From contig OZ345367.1 in NCBI GenBank assembly GCA_977006965.1, forward strand, positions 2,232,001-2,296,000: DNA of 64,000 nucleotides, given 5' to 3'. A program made the position numbers and the translations under genes. Position 1 is the stretch's first letter. Each line of letters starts with the position of its first letter. Shown here in pieces: positions 10,128 through 21,030 of this stretch. Origin of the DNA: Phymatolithon calcareum. Its lineage: Eukaryota > Rhodophyta > Florideophyceae > Hapalidiales. The notes below the pieces were generated by a model. That model saw nothing but the letters and a program-made list of their open reading frames with translations. It had not been told where the DNA came from and searched no databases.

Positions 10128-10762
10128 TCAAGGAAACATTAACTGGGAGCCGTACCGCGAGGCAGGGAACAGGACAGCTGAAATATGGCTCGATCTGAGA
10201 CATATTTGCGCCAAATCGTGGCCAGCTATAACGCGCCGAAAGCGATCTGAGCATTGATGTCTTCTGCCTTCTGGAGTTCCCATGAGACGCCGACAAAATC
10301 TTGGTGTTGATGAAGGATTGAGGTGACAGAGTTTATCGGCGTATAGTGCGGCGGGATCTTCGTGGGCCATCCTTTCAATAGCATCAGAACTCATGTCGAT
10401 GATCTTGTTTAGGTCAGCTTGGTCTTTCGCTGGAGAATGACCGCCACCGGGACTGTCACCCCTTATAAGATCATCTCTCATCTTGAGGATAGCATGGAAT
10501 ACGGCGTTACCTCGGGGTCTTGATGCCCATTTCGGAGCGTCAAGGCCTGAGTCGGAGATTGTTTCACCAGACCAAGCGCGTCGGTGTCAACAAGATTCCC
10601 GTATGCCATTAGGGATCGTAAAAACTCGGGCGGGTCGTCGTGTATTCCTCTCGGCTCAATGCCATTTTCCAGATGATGCACCTGGACATCGGCCGACGCC
10701 CGCAAGCCTGGCCGAGTGCAGATGATAGAGCTCCGGGGTGGCATATTAATGACGTGAGCCAA
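10128..10762 (-). pseudogene. Broken hypothetical coding region
   Basis: Two minus-strand frames (10762-10478 and 10550-10128) follow each other with a frame change near 10500. The second is open above its first ATG at 10481 and has protein-like composition, including a helical acidic segment LNKIIDMSSDAIERMAHEDP. I recognise no domain. It may be the relic of a gene, or two exons. The GT...AG interval between them would be only about 29 nt, so a frameshift is more likely. Confidence 0.25.
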
Positions 10763-13158
10763 GTGCTGTGATTGAAAGCTTTAAGATGGAAGAAAGCAAT
10801 TGCTCGATGCCGGCAAGCGAACAGAGGCGGATGTTGCACTATTGCACCTTGCTTGCTTGTTGTTGAGAGGCGCGATGTCGAGGGCAGGTAGGTGTTATGA
10901 TCTTTAGCTCGGGATCTTTGGGAACGTTGGAACTAAATTCACGGCCGGTCGCCGCCGAACCGGCCCCCATGGCGGTTACTGGCGGCAACGAGCCGGATAT
11001 CAGAAGATCGAGAAAACCGGATGAAATGGAGTGTCGTGCAACCAAAAGGTGCTGTGGTCAAACTGTATTGCCCACGTATTAAATGTGTGCCATTGCGCCT
11101 GGGCGTGGAGGACATTCATCTTTCGTCGCTTTCCGATGGTTTGATAAACTTTCTTCTGTGTTTCGTGAAACTATGTTGCTTTTCACGCCATTAATTCTCA
11201 TGGGCATGAAAACGAGAGACAAGATCTTGAAGAAGATATCCTCTATATCACAATATACGGCGACGGCCGCAACCTCATTCCCCGATGCGATATTGCCCAT
11301 AGTTTGTCTCCAAGTATGTCGAGCTTTCCGACGCGATTTCACATTATTGCAGCCATTGCTAATGATCACATTGCCCTGTACTCATGTTGAAATGATTGGC
11401 ATGATTGCTGGTAACAATGCAATGCTTGTCCAAATTCTATACTTTTCGACAGACATCGTTTCTTTCGTCCGGATTTAGCAAGCTTATCAACAGATTTATA
11501 AGCATAACAGAAGACGAAGGATATGGATGTGTCAGCACAAGTCTACAGTAGTTAGAGGCGGAACGGCTTAAACTCGTTACTTGAGCTTGACTGACGCAGC
11601 GGATCTTTACAGATAAATCTGTAATTTCGGCTACTTTTCGCGGCGAAAGAAGGCAACCGAAACTAAACTAATGTTGTCATCTGTATGCCCCGCGCACTGC
11701 TTCGCATCGCACAGAAGACGTAAACCCGGCTCTCGACTGCTGGCCCTCCTCCGATCTCTCATCAAACGAAAGGCTAAAACTGCAGTGGAGTCTGACTCTT
11801 TCAAACACCGGTGAGATCTTCTCGTCCGGGTTGTGGCCGGTGAATAAACTGCTTGGGGAGAGAAGGCCAACAAATAGAACAATACTCCAAGATATTCACT
11901 TTGAAAAGTTTCGCCGCAAAGTGAAGAACAAGGTCGAAGCAGCGTGTGCTTCTTTACGGTGAAGAAGAAGATATCCTCGACGTGTATAAATCCATTCCTG
12001 TGCATGTCGAGGGAGTTCGGATTTTCTGAAGGAACTGTCGCTGACCACCGGAGCTGTGCCGCATTCAATGAGCGAGGGAGGTGGCGAACGCTCGCGGCGT
12101 GCGTGCGGAGGCGTCGAAAATTCTGCATGCGGCGAGAGGAGAACGACTGCATGAACGTCGCAAAGCCCGATTGCGCTCGCGGCCGTGTACCCGCACCGGA
12201 GTAGTGATTCAATTCGGAATGGAATTAATGCCCACTGCTCACTGAGTTTCAGGTGGAACGCTTATTGTGTTTGCCTCTGCCGCTTTTAGTGCAAGGCAAG
12301 ACAGACAGCACCCATTCCTTGCGTGCGCATTCGTGTAGGCAGGAATATATTCTCTGTCACATTTTTGGACGTTCAATTTTTACGGTGCCCTCAACGCTTG
12401 TGGTATCCTTTGCAAGATGCTTCCTATTTCGCAAATTCGCAGCTTCTCTCTCACGCGCAGTTTGCATCTGAGCGACCGATGTGGCGCCTTTCTCGTGTTG
12501 GTGCATGGCGAGCACCGTCCGCAGGCGAGGGATGACGCCACTCAAAGCACACGAACAAATGTTGTGGACGGGCTGGGTAGCGTTGGCGTGGCGAACGCAG
12601 TCCATGGCTTTGAAGCAGCACAAGTATCCATGAAACGCAATCAGTCAATCAATCAGTCAATGTGAAGGTGCAGCCCGTTGCAGTTTCTTAGGTGCTGCCC
12701 ACCAATTGTCCGAGGCGTTCGATACGGTCTCAGCCAGAGTCCTTCATAAAAATAAGTTTCATAAATCAGTGTCTATTTTTCCGGCCTGTCATTTTCAAGT
12801 TGCTCCCGAAATGTCTTTTTGTGCTCTCGGCAAACAGCGCAAGTCCACAAAAAAACCACACCAGAACTGTTCGCGAGGTACTGTACAGGGTGTGAGGGGG
12901 ATCCGTACAGAAGCCATTGGTACAAACGGCACGAATGAAGAGGCTGAACTTCCGTGTGGGTGGGTGTCGCATGCGTGCATTCCATATCCAACACGGGAAG
13001 CGCTTGCGCATCGATAGCTGCAATTTCCTTCTTAGATAAGCAATTCACATCCAGAACGCAATTGTCCACGCTTTCGCGTTACAGTTCCTCTATCTCGTCC
13101 AAAACGGATTTAGTTTTCCCACTCCGCCCAGCTGGTGCAACAATGCGGCGATTTCTAG

Positions 13159-13419
13159 ATGCACAGCATCTTATCCATGGACGGCATTCTTCATGCGCTG
13201 ACGTTCGCGGTAAAACTCCTCCGCCTCGTCCAAAAAGCCTTTGGCTCTCATCACCCAGCCGAGTTTGCCCAGCGGAATCGGGATGTCTCGATTCACGGCA
13301 TCTTCTCCATGAACGACAAGCAGAATTCTGAGGCTTTCGCGAAACAGCACCTCCGCCTAGTCCAAAAAGCCTTTAGATTCCATCGCTACGCCGAGATTGC
13401 CCACCGAAACCGCGATTTC
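13159..13419 (-). pseudogene. Degenerate TPR units beyond the NB-ARC gene stop
   Basis: Past the TGA at 13420-13422 the same frame continues with clear but worn copies of the TPR unit (SVGNLGVAMESKGFLD, then a TAG, then AEVLFRES, and later KGFLDEAEEFYRE and LLHQLGGV). The unit spacing of about 132 bp is kept. So the repeat array once extended at least two to three units further, or these are decayed repeats that were never translated after the stop arose. Confidence 0.7.
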
Positions 13420-14608
13420 TCAATTCACGGCATCTTCTCCATGGACGGCACGCTCCATTCGCAAGCTTTCCCGATAAAGCTGCTCCGCCTCGTCCAAAAC
13501 CCCTTTAGCTTCCATCACTCCGCCCAGCTGGTGGAGCGACGCCGCGATATTTGGATGTACGGTATCTTCTCCATGGACCACACGGTTCATTCGCAAGCTT
13601 TCCCGATAAAGCTGCTCCGCCTCGTCCAAAACCCCTTTAGCTTCCATCACTCCGCCCAGCTGGTGGAGCGACGCCGCGATACTTGGATGCACGGTATCTT
13701 CTCCATGGACCGCACGATTCATTCGCAAGCTTTCCCGATAAAGCTGCTCCGCCTCGTCCAAAACCCCTTTAGATTCCATCACTTCGCCGAGATTGCCCAC
13801 CGAAACCGCGATATCTGGATGCACGGTATCTTCTCCATGGACGGCACGCTTCATTCGCAAGCTTTCCCGATAAAGCTGCTCCGCCTCGTCCAAAACCCCT
13901 TTAGCTTTCATCACTCCGCCCAGCTGGTGGAGCGACGCCGCGATACTTGGATGCACGGTATCTTCTCCATGGACCGCACGATTCATTCGCAAGCTTTCCC
14001 GATAAAGCTGCTCCGCCTCGTCCAAAACCCCTTTAGCTTCCATTACTACGCCGAGATTGCCCACCGAAACCGCGATATCTGGATGTACGGTATCTTCTCC
14101 ATGGACCGCACGCTTCATTCGCAAGCTTTCCCGATAAAGCTGCTCCGCCTCGTCCAAAACCCCTTTAGCTTTCATCACTCCGCCCAGCTGGTGGAGCGAC
14201 GCCGCGATATCTGGATGTACGGTATCTTCTCCATGCACGGCACGATCCATTCGCAAGCTTTCCCGATAAAGCTGCTCCGCCTCGTCCAAAACCCCTTTAG
14301 CTTTCATCACTCCGCCGAGATTACCCAGCGACGCCGCGATACTTGGATGCACGGTATCTTCTCCATGCACGGCACGATCCATTCGCAAGCTTTCCCGATA
14401 AAGCTGCTCCGCCTCGTCCAAAACCCCTTTAGCTTCCATTACTACGCCGAGATTACCCAGCGACGCCGCGATACTTGGATGCACGGTATCTTCTCCATGC
14501 ACGGCACGATACATTCGCAAGCTTTCGCGATAAAGCTGCTCGGCCTCGTCGAAAGCGCCTTCATTTTTTTTTATCGTAGCAAGTTGATGCAGCACGTTGG
14601 CGCATATT
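13420..14608 (-). repeat. Nine tandem 132-bp TPR-coding units
   Basis: The coding repeat has a strict 132-bp period (44 codons). Units differ at only a few positions, and the GVLDEAEQLYRESLRM core is almost invariant. Alternating GNL and HQL unit types suggest that pairs of units were duplicated. The near identity implies recent expansion or gene conversion. Confidence 0.95.
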
Positions 14609-17607
14609 GATGACTCTGGATAGAAAGATTGACCGTTTTCGAGTTGCCGGAAATGTCGACGAATACTTACCGCTAACTGCGTATGCCAGTTTTGGTCTCC
14701 ACTCTGAATCTTACGAAGTGCATTTCGCGCGTCGTTCTCTGAGTCCCTGAATTGCACAATGGCATAGCGAGCTCTACTGCGAAGAAGGATGTACTTGAAC
14801 CACTTTTCCCGATCTTGCTGTCGCTTTGTTTCCTCAATCGTCCTCACGCACGTGAGCGCGAAAACAAGTTTGGACGCAAGTTCTCGCATGTCCAGTTTTC
14901 TATCTTCCCAAGATACTAATGGAAGCACTATGGAACAAAGATCACCAGCCTCCCTTGCTCGTCCGCTTGAAAGCAACATATCAATCGCAAAATTGGCAAG
15001 TGGCTCTGATTTGGTTGCAAACATCTCCATTGCAATCCGTCTGCTCACCTGCATCTGCTCTTTCACAACACTGACTGCATGAGGTAGCAGATATCGCATC
15101 GTTTCCACATACACACCAGGCAAAGAATTGAAATTAAATCCGTCCTCCTCCAGAACCTGCGATACGCACGCATGCACTGCTCGCAGCGCACGACTCTGAC
15201 ATGCACGACGCTCTGTCCCCGCATCTGTTCGAACACAAAGTCGAATCATTGTGTGTAGCTTGAAGACTGTATCTCTGCTTGTCCCACTCTCATTTTCCAT
15301 CGACAACAGGGATGCCTCATTCACCAGTTCGAGCTTCACAATGTTGAAATAAGGAATATCCGAACTTTCACCCATCGACTCATCCCGAGAACATTCCATT
15401 ACGACGCGCTTCATCAGACCCTCCGGAATGCCTCTGTCACCCAACATTGCAACCGCACGTAGCACACTTCTCGAAAGCCGGTCCAACTTAGACATATTGA
15501 CTTTCCATGTCGTCCAAATCGCTCTTTGCTCCTCACGTACGCCATATGACTTCATTGCTTTGCGAAACACCAACGACAAGTCTTCGTTTTTCCACTGTTT
15601 CTTGTACACCTCAACATATTCGGCAATTGTTATTCCCGCGCTTGCAATGTAGCTCCCAGCCTGCACCAGGGCTAAAGGAAGGCCCGCGAGACCATACATC
15701 TCCTTTCTCCCCCCAAGGTCGGCGAGTGCACGATACTCCTCGGGATCTTCATATTTTAGACGTTCCAGAGCGGAGTACATCGCTGTATCGTGCGTGGCCC
15801 TCCTACTTTCCGCATTCTTGAATTTCAATAGTACAAGCATTGCATCTTCCTCCTCTAATGGCGATAACTTCAGCATCTGCCCCTCCGCCAGTCCAGACCA
15901 TAGCATAGGATCCCCCCGTCTTGACGTCACGATCACCCAACCGCACTCTCCTTCTGCTCATTTAGCAATCTCTCCGAGAACTTCAGCGGCCTCTTCGTCG
16001 TCGGCGTTGTCCAAACAAAGCATCCAACGACCTTCTACACTGTCCAGTGCTCGACGTAACGCCCCAATGACCGGTCCAACACTGGATCTCTCGCTTTCAG
16101 GTAAATAAAACCGACCGAGTCGTTGCGCGAAATCTCCCACGGACGACAATATTTGAGCCTCATTACCCGCCACTGGGACCCAAAACGCACCACCAGGTAC
16201 AAGCCCGTTCCTTCGCGCTGACTCGGCAAAAGACACCATCAACTGTGTCTTCCCAGCACCTCCATACTGAGTAATGGCGGCGCTTCCGAAGCGTTGCAAT
16301 ATATTTTGCAATTTCTCTCGTTCCTTGCCACGACCAACAAAGTATGGTGAGAGACTCGGCATAGGCAAAACATCCCCACTATAACCACTGCTGCCAACAT
16401 TGCCTAACGTTTGGTTCTTATCAATCTCCCTCTTCATTTCGTCGACAGCAACCTTGACGATTGCGACATCACCGGTATTCCGGATGGCGACCAATCTCTC
16501 ATGAAATGATTTTACCTTCGACTCAGCATCGCTCACCATACTCGAGCTCATTGCTTGCCCGAATTTGCCTCGCATCAACTGATCTTCTATGCCTTCGAGA
16601 GTTTGCATGCACTCTTCCTGAAACTTGAAAATGGCTTCAATGCGCAAGTCGTCGATTCCTGCCTCGGGATTCAGAACAGCAATTGTGCTTTCCGATGCGG
16701 CGACCGATAGCGCTTCAAGCTCTGAGTGAAGTCTTGGCAGAATTTGGCGGCCGCGAGCTCCTTCACAAACCATGTGCGCGAGTCTTGCTCCAAGCGCTAC
16801 CACCTGAAAAGCTGCGCCCACCACGGTAACACACTTGGCGACGTCGGCGACTCTTTCAGCCGTCTCCGCAACATTCGGTACGCTTTCACGGAGTACCTTG
16901 ACAATGATAGCCACTGACTCCACGAACTCTGGAATTCTGCTCGAGGAATCCAGGGTATCGGCCAATCGTAAAATGGGAGACCCAGAACCACTATCACTGC
17001 AGTGCGAAGATCCAGCGGCGGCCGAGACAGGGGGCATGATCAAATGGCGTTTTGATGCAACTTGATCGTGAATAACACTGGCAATCGCGAGGACCGGGAC
17101 ACCGCTCGAGACTCTACTAGAAACTAGCGTTCTGTATATCTCCATCAATGCCTTCCATGGCGCAATTCGGACTCGCAGAGTACTGATCCAGTCACTTCTC
17201 TCACTCTCAGAGCTGGCGACGATGACCACGGTCTTTCTGCCGCGCACGACTGGGATACGTGAGGGTAGTCGACCGGAAACGCAAAGCGCTGGACCTCCAT
17301 CTGTGTTGCCTTGGAACGGGCGCACCGCATCTTCCACATGTTTCCAAGCGGCGTCCGTGGGAAGCCGGTCAAGTACGAGACATTCATCGCAGCGAAAGTC
17401 CAACAGCGTGAGTGGGGCTTCCAAGTTGGCGGCATCCTTAACGTACTTCCAGCGCAGGGCGCTCGCGAAAGCAAGCCACGCTTTCCGGGGGCTGGCCTGT
17501 GTCGACCGCGCGTTTTCCTCTGACTGGTAAACCAAGGCTTTCGGAAATAAATTTTCAGGCACATTCGGAGTTGGAGACATGGCGGGAATATGTGCGGAAC
17601 TGTTCAT
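13420..17607 (-). CDS. NLR-like protein: PH-like, helical bundle, NB-ARC, TPR array; interrupted by one TGA
   Basis: The frame starts at the ATG at 17607 and runs 549 codons to a TGA at 15958-15960. It continues in the same frame for 845 codons to 13420. Seen domains: residues 45-148 resemble a PH domain, ending in the typical VIVASSESERSDWISTLR; about 225-395 is a helical region reminiscent of HeLo/MLKL-type bundles; the NB-ARC domain has Walker A QYGGAGKT (447-454, first Gly replaced by Gln) and Walker B RWMLCLDNADD. After the TGA come GWVIVTSRRG and the LAGLPLALV (GLPLA-like) motif, then nine 44-residue TPR units of kinesin-light-chain type (LDEAEQLYRESLRM). Such STAND ATPases act as signalling switches that oligomerise on ligand binding; the role here is inferred. 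The TGA falls inside the NB-ARC domain, so this is either a nonsense allele, a readthrough site or a sequence error. Confidence 0.85.
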
Positions 17608-17920
17608 TGACGAGTACTGAAGTTGGTTCTCGGACGTGCAAAAATTAGGGAATAGAAAAAGGTTCAGTGTTCATAAGGGCGTGTGCGACGAAGAGCAGCA
17701 CTATGATATGCGACTGAAGCTCTTCAGAACATTGTGCAGTTGTACTGTACATCAACATTGCGGGAAATAATTCGAACCTCGGCATACAGTAGGCGAAACT
17801 GGGCAGGGAGTTGCGGGAAATCCCGTTTTCTGGTCTTATATGTAACATAGAAAAAATTGAGCTTACTGTGAGAAGCACAGTTTTTGGGATACTGTATTTT
17901 ACTTTTTGACACGTTACGTT
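17608..17920. other. Upstream region of the NB-ARC gene
   Basis: This is the stretch between the NB-ARC gene start and the TIR element. No ORF or core promoter motif can be named with confidence. It would hold the promoter of the minus-strand gene. Confidence 0.3.
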
Positions 17921-18114
17921 ATTAGAAGCAGGTAACCTTAACCGTCATCACTTTTGCGCGCGCCGTCCCCGCACCGTGGGACATTGGGTCCCCACCCGAA
18001 GGTGGAGTAAACACGTATCGTTGAGCACACGTGTATTACTTGCCACATCATGCACTATTATATCACGTCACCTCCTCCGTTCAAATTACGTCACATCGCC
18101 GCCGCCCGCCGCCT

Positions 18115-18310
18115 CCTGCTGCCGCCGCAGCTATCGTCGCCCACCGCAGCCCGATCTTCAACCCGTTGCCGCCGCCGCAGCTATCCTCCGCCACCGCAGC
18201 CTGGTCTTCATCCCATTTCCGCCGCCGCAGATATCTTCGCCTATTGCAACCCGGTCTTCATCCCGCTGCCGCCGCCACAGCGATCCTCGCCCACGGCAAG
18301 ACGATCTTAA
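18115..18310 (+). repeat. Minisatellite, about 60-bp units
   Basis: Three to four imperfect units of roughly 57-60 bp are repeated in tandem. Each contains GCCGCCGCAG followed by a TATCNTCGCC-like segment and CCCGATCTTCA-like segment. The 302-codon frame across it is Pro/Ser/Arg-rich and looks like a by-product of the repeat. Confidence 0.7.
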
Positions 18311-19115
18311 TCTCGTTTTCGTTCCCGGAAATCGATTCGGTTGTAAAATTGGCAGCGCACAGTGGCACTGGGCGATCTACATCCACGTTTACAATCCTTA
18401 TCGCATCACACCGCTTCTTAGCATCGTTACCGCTACTCTCGACGTACGGAAACTTCCGATCTGTGTGCTTTCGCTAAGCGAAACAGTCCCTTTCGGACTT
18501 TGCACCCCACCGCAGCGTCACGGCCCTGTTAATATCCTGTCAATCTGCTGCAGCTGTAGTTATTGCAGTGCACAGCGGCACTATGCGATCAACGTCCCGG
18601 CTTTCACTATTCATCACTGCCGATTGCTGCTCTTTTCCATCGTTCCTGATACTCTTGACGCCAGCCTCTTCCGATTGGTGTGCTTTCGCCAGATGATACT
18701 GACCTTGTTTCGGTGTTTGCCCCTGCTTGCCACCCATGCGACTGCAAGCCTTCCTCTACCAAGCAATCTTCGTCACTGTCAGCATCAAGCTTCTGTTCTA
18801 TTTCATCGTGGCGCTCTGTTGAAGACTTCAATACAGCTCGAGCCCAGTGCCCAGGCCTCTAGTGAGAACTCCGCGGCGAACTGACAAAAACAGCGTCGAT
18901 ATCGGCTTTTAAAGTCGTGAAAACACCAAATCGGAGGTGTTTTTTCCTGTTCTGAAGCGTACCTGCTGATTTCTAAAAACTCGGTCGATTTGTGACTTTC
19001 AGGAGTTGAAAGCCCCGAATCGGAGCTGTTTTTCTGATCAGAGTGGCCATTATTTTGTTTGGAGATTTTTTTCCCAACTCAGCTACTTCGCTTTCACTCC
19101 ATAATCCGTACCATT

Positions 19116-19851
19116 ATGAATGAAGGCGCTGTGCATGCTCTGAGCTATGTTCAAAGTATGCCCGAGCTGCTTGCAAAGTACGGCCGCGATTCAGTTAACC
19201 CAAAAGTTCTGTTCCGAGAAAAATTCCGAGTTCCAACTCCTGACCGTGAGCAGGTCTGTGCCTTTCTAGTGGATATTTTTTCTGTTGATGCCGAGCGTGT
19301 TGACAGTTGTTTTCAGGAACTTAATGCCGATAGCGTCATCGTGGTTGATGAGAACAGTTTTACAGCTCTTTGGCTTACTTTGTCGTGCACCACCACAACT
19401 GTCGAAGAAAAAGAATTTTTGCTTCGAGCTTCCACATCGCATTGCACAAGATGCAAGAAAGCGCTACAAGCATACCTTTTTGTTGACGAGTCAGGTAAAA
19501 AACTATTATCGCTCCGTGCTAGATGCAGAAAAATTGCACCTTATTCAGGAGCTCAAAAGATGTCCTTCTCGCAGGAAGTACCAGCGCAGCACGGATCTAC
19601 TGATTTGCAGGAAACCGTTCCAGCGCCTCGTTCGAGAAGTAGCACAAGATATAAAACCGAACATGCGTTTCCGGACTGCAGCACTCGCTGCTCTCCAGCA
19701 AGCTTCCGAGGCCTATGTCGTACAGTTTTTCGGAGACAGCCTTCGAGCTGCACTATTTGCGAAGCGGGTGACTCTCATGCAGAAGGACATTACATTTATT
19801 AAGAATCTCCGCAAACGCATGAACGTGTATCCTTTCGAATCTACAGAGTAA
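19116..19851 (+). CDS. Histone H3-fold protein with atypical N-terminal region (frameshifted)
   Basis: The last ~95 residues match the H3 core: RKYQRSTDLLICRKPFQRLV, then REVAQD, MRF, ALQQASEAYVVQFFGDS and AKRVTLMQKDI, ending with a short extra tail and TAA at 19851. Loop 1 has the canonical H3 length, and the nucleosomal Arg and AKRVT residues are kept. The usual His in the AIHAKRVT block is Phe. Upstream there is no Lys-rich H3 tail but about 145 residues of unknown sequence starting at the ATG at 19116. The first part (to about 19425) and the H3 part are in different frames, joined near an A/T homopolymer run; the span of 736 nt equals 245 codons plus one base. A histone H3 packages DNA with H4; this one may be a variant, a captured fragment or a pseudogene. 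Confidence 0.78.
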
Positions 19852-19992
19852 TCTAGCACTTTGGTCTTCTGAAATAAACCGCTTTCTATAAATTGGCTTG
19901 GACGCACTTCCCTAAAGTTTTCGTTGCCATATTCTTCGCCACAGGCGTGACGGCGGCGGCATGGCGGGACCAGAACCGTTTTTTCCAGGTGA

Positions 19993-21030
19993 CTAAAGGA
20001 TACGGCAATGCCATTCCACTCTGCGACTAGGCTGTGCTGGCAAACCCTCAACGCCAGAGTTGAGCAAATGCCGTATATTGAAAACGGAAATTCCGGTACC
20101 GGCTTCGTTCATAGCACGCGTGTAGAGCTCCCGTGCACGAACCGGTTCTTTCGATACGTCGTTCGCGCCAAAGTGCAGTAAGAGTGCAAGGCTGTACATT
20201 GCATCTGCGGATCCAGTACTTTCGATCACACTCGTGTACAGCTCGAGAGCACGAGAAGCGTCAGCCTCCAGGGCGTTAGTGCCATGATGAAGCAGCTCAG
20301 CAAGTTCAGCCTTTGCACGTACATAATAGTCCTTCTCGATGGCACGGTTGTACAGTTCTGCAGCACGATGCGGGTTTGCCGGAACCCCTTCCGCGCCATC
20401 TTCCAGAAGGTTTGCAAGATTGCACATGGCATCCACATGGTTGCCGTCCTCGACGGCACAGTTGTACAGCTCTGCTGCACGATGCGGGTTTGCGGGAACC
20501 CCTTCCGCGCCCATTCTCAGCATGTTTGCGAGGTTCAACATGGCCGGCACAAGGCTGCCCTCCTCGATGGCGCGATTGTACAGCTCTGCTGCACGATGCG
20601 GGTTTGCGGGAACCCCTTCCGCGCCATCGTCAAGCATGATTGCAAGGTTGAACATGGCCCGCACATCGTCGCCCTCCTCGATGGCGCGATTGTACAGCTC
20701 TGCTGCACGATGCGGGTTTGCCGCAACCCCTTCCGCGCCCGTTCTCAGCATGTTTACGAGGTTGAACATGGCCCGCACATGGTCGCCCTCCTGAAGCGGA
20801 CGGCGGTGCGATGATGTGGATAGCGTGGTGCACGGCGTTGCTCTGTGGGCGGAGTGGGGGCGTGTCGGCGTGGTGGAGTGGACGAGCAGAAACGGAAATG
20901 GAGAGTGCAAATCGATGGGCTGTGCGGTGTGGGTGGTGTTGATGACCACCCACGTGTACGCAGCGACACGTGTTTGCTGCACCTTCGGATGGGGACCCAA
21001 CGGCCCACGGCGCGGGGACGGCGCGCGCAA
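19993..21030 (-). CDS. Sel1-repeat protein inside the TIR element
   Basis: An intact 345-codon frame has an ATG at 21030, inside the right terminal repeat. The first ~80 residues are Pro/Ser/His-rich and encoded by the TIR and adjoining sequence. From about residue 82, Sel1-like repeats of 38 residues follow (for example AMFNLAIMLDDGAEGVPANP then HRAAELYNRAIEE), at least four nearly identical units and three diverged ones. The DNA period is 114 bp. Sel1 repeats form helical scaffolds for protein binding. It ends in TAG, tail to tail with the H3-fold gene 141 bp away. The leader may not be translated as drawn; a start at a later codon or a spliced leader is possible. Confidence 0.75.
   Translation of the reverse strand: MRAPSPRRGPLGPHPKVQQTRVAAYTWVVINTTHTAQPIDLHSPFPFLLVHSTTPTRPHSAHRATPCTTLSTSSHRRPLQEGDHVRAMFNLVNMLRTGAEGVAANPHRAAELYNRAIEEGDDVRAMFNLAIMLDDGAEGVPANPHRAAELYNRAIEEGSLVPAMLNLANMLRMGAEGVPANPHRAAELYNCAVEDGNHVDAMCNLANLLEDGAEGVPANPHRAAELYNRAIEKDYYVRAKAELAELLHHGTNALEADASRALELYTSVIESTGSADAMYSLALLLHFGANDVSKEPVRARELYTRAMNEAGTGISVFNIRHLLNSGVEGLPAQPSRRVEWHCRIL

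Larger units (their letters stand above)
9501..13150. other. Low-information stretch with weak ORFs
   Basis: Apart from the broken frame at 10128-10762 and a perfect palindrome at 10023-10054, I see no supported gene. Short frames on both strands (for example 11083-11478 and 11631-12212) overlap each other and have no recognisable domain. A short CAATCAGT tandem lies near 12638-12662. Confidence 0.35.

Noticed and set aside
13159-14610. A 483-codon plus-strand frame across the TPR array
   Set aside because: It is the antisense shadow of the 132-bp repeats: a period divisible by three keeps any frame open. The minus strand has clear TPR and NB-ARC motifs.
17976-18884. A 302-codon plus-strand frame
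   Set aside because: It is Pro/Ser/Arg-rich and driven by the minisatellite and the left TIR. No domain is seen.
19560-19851. CENP-A/CenH3 identity of the H3-fold protein
   Set aside because: Loop 1 is not lengthened and the Gln of PFQRL is kept, as in canonical H3. A diverged H3 variant is the safer call.
20284-20814. Plus-strand frames of up to 176 codons
   Set aside because: They are antisense to the 114-bp Sel1 repeats.
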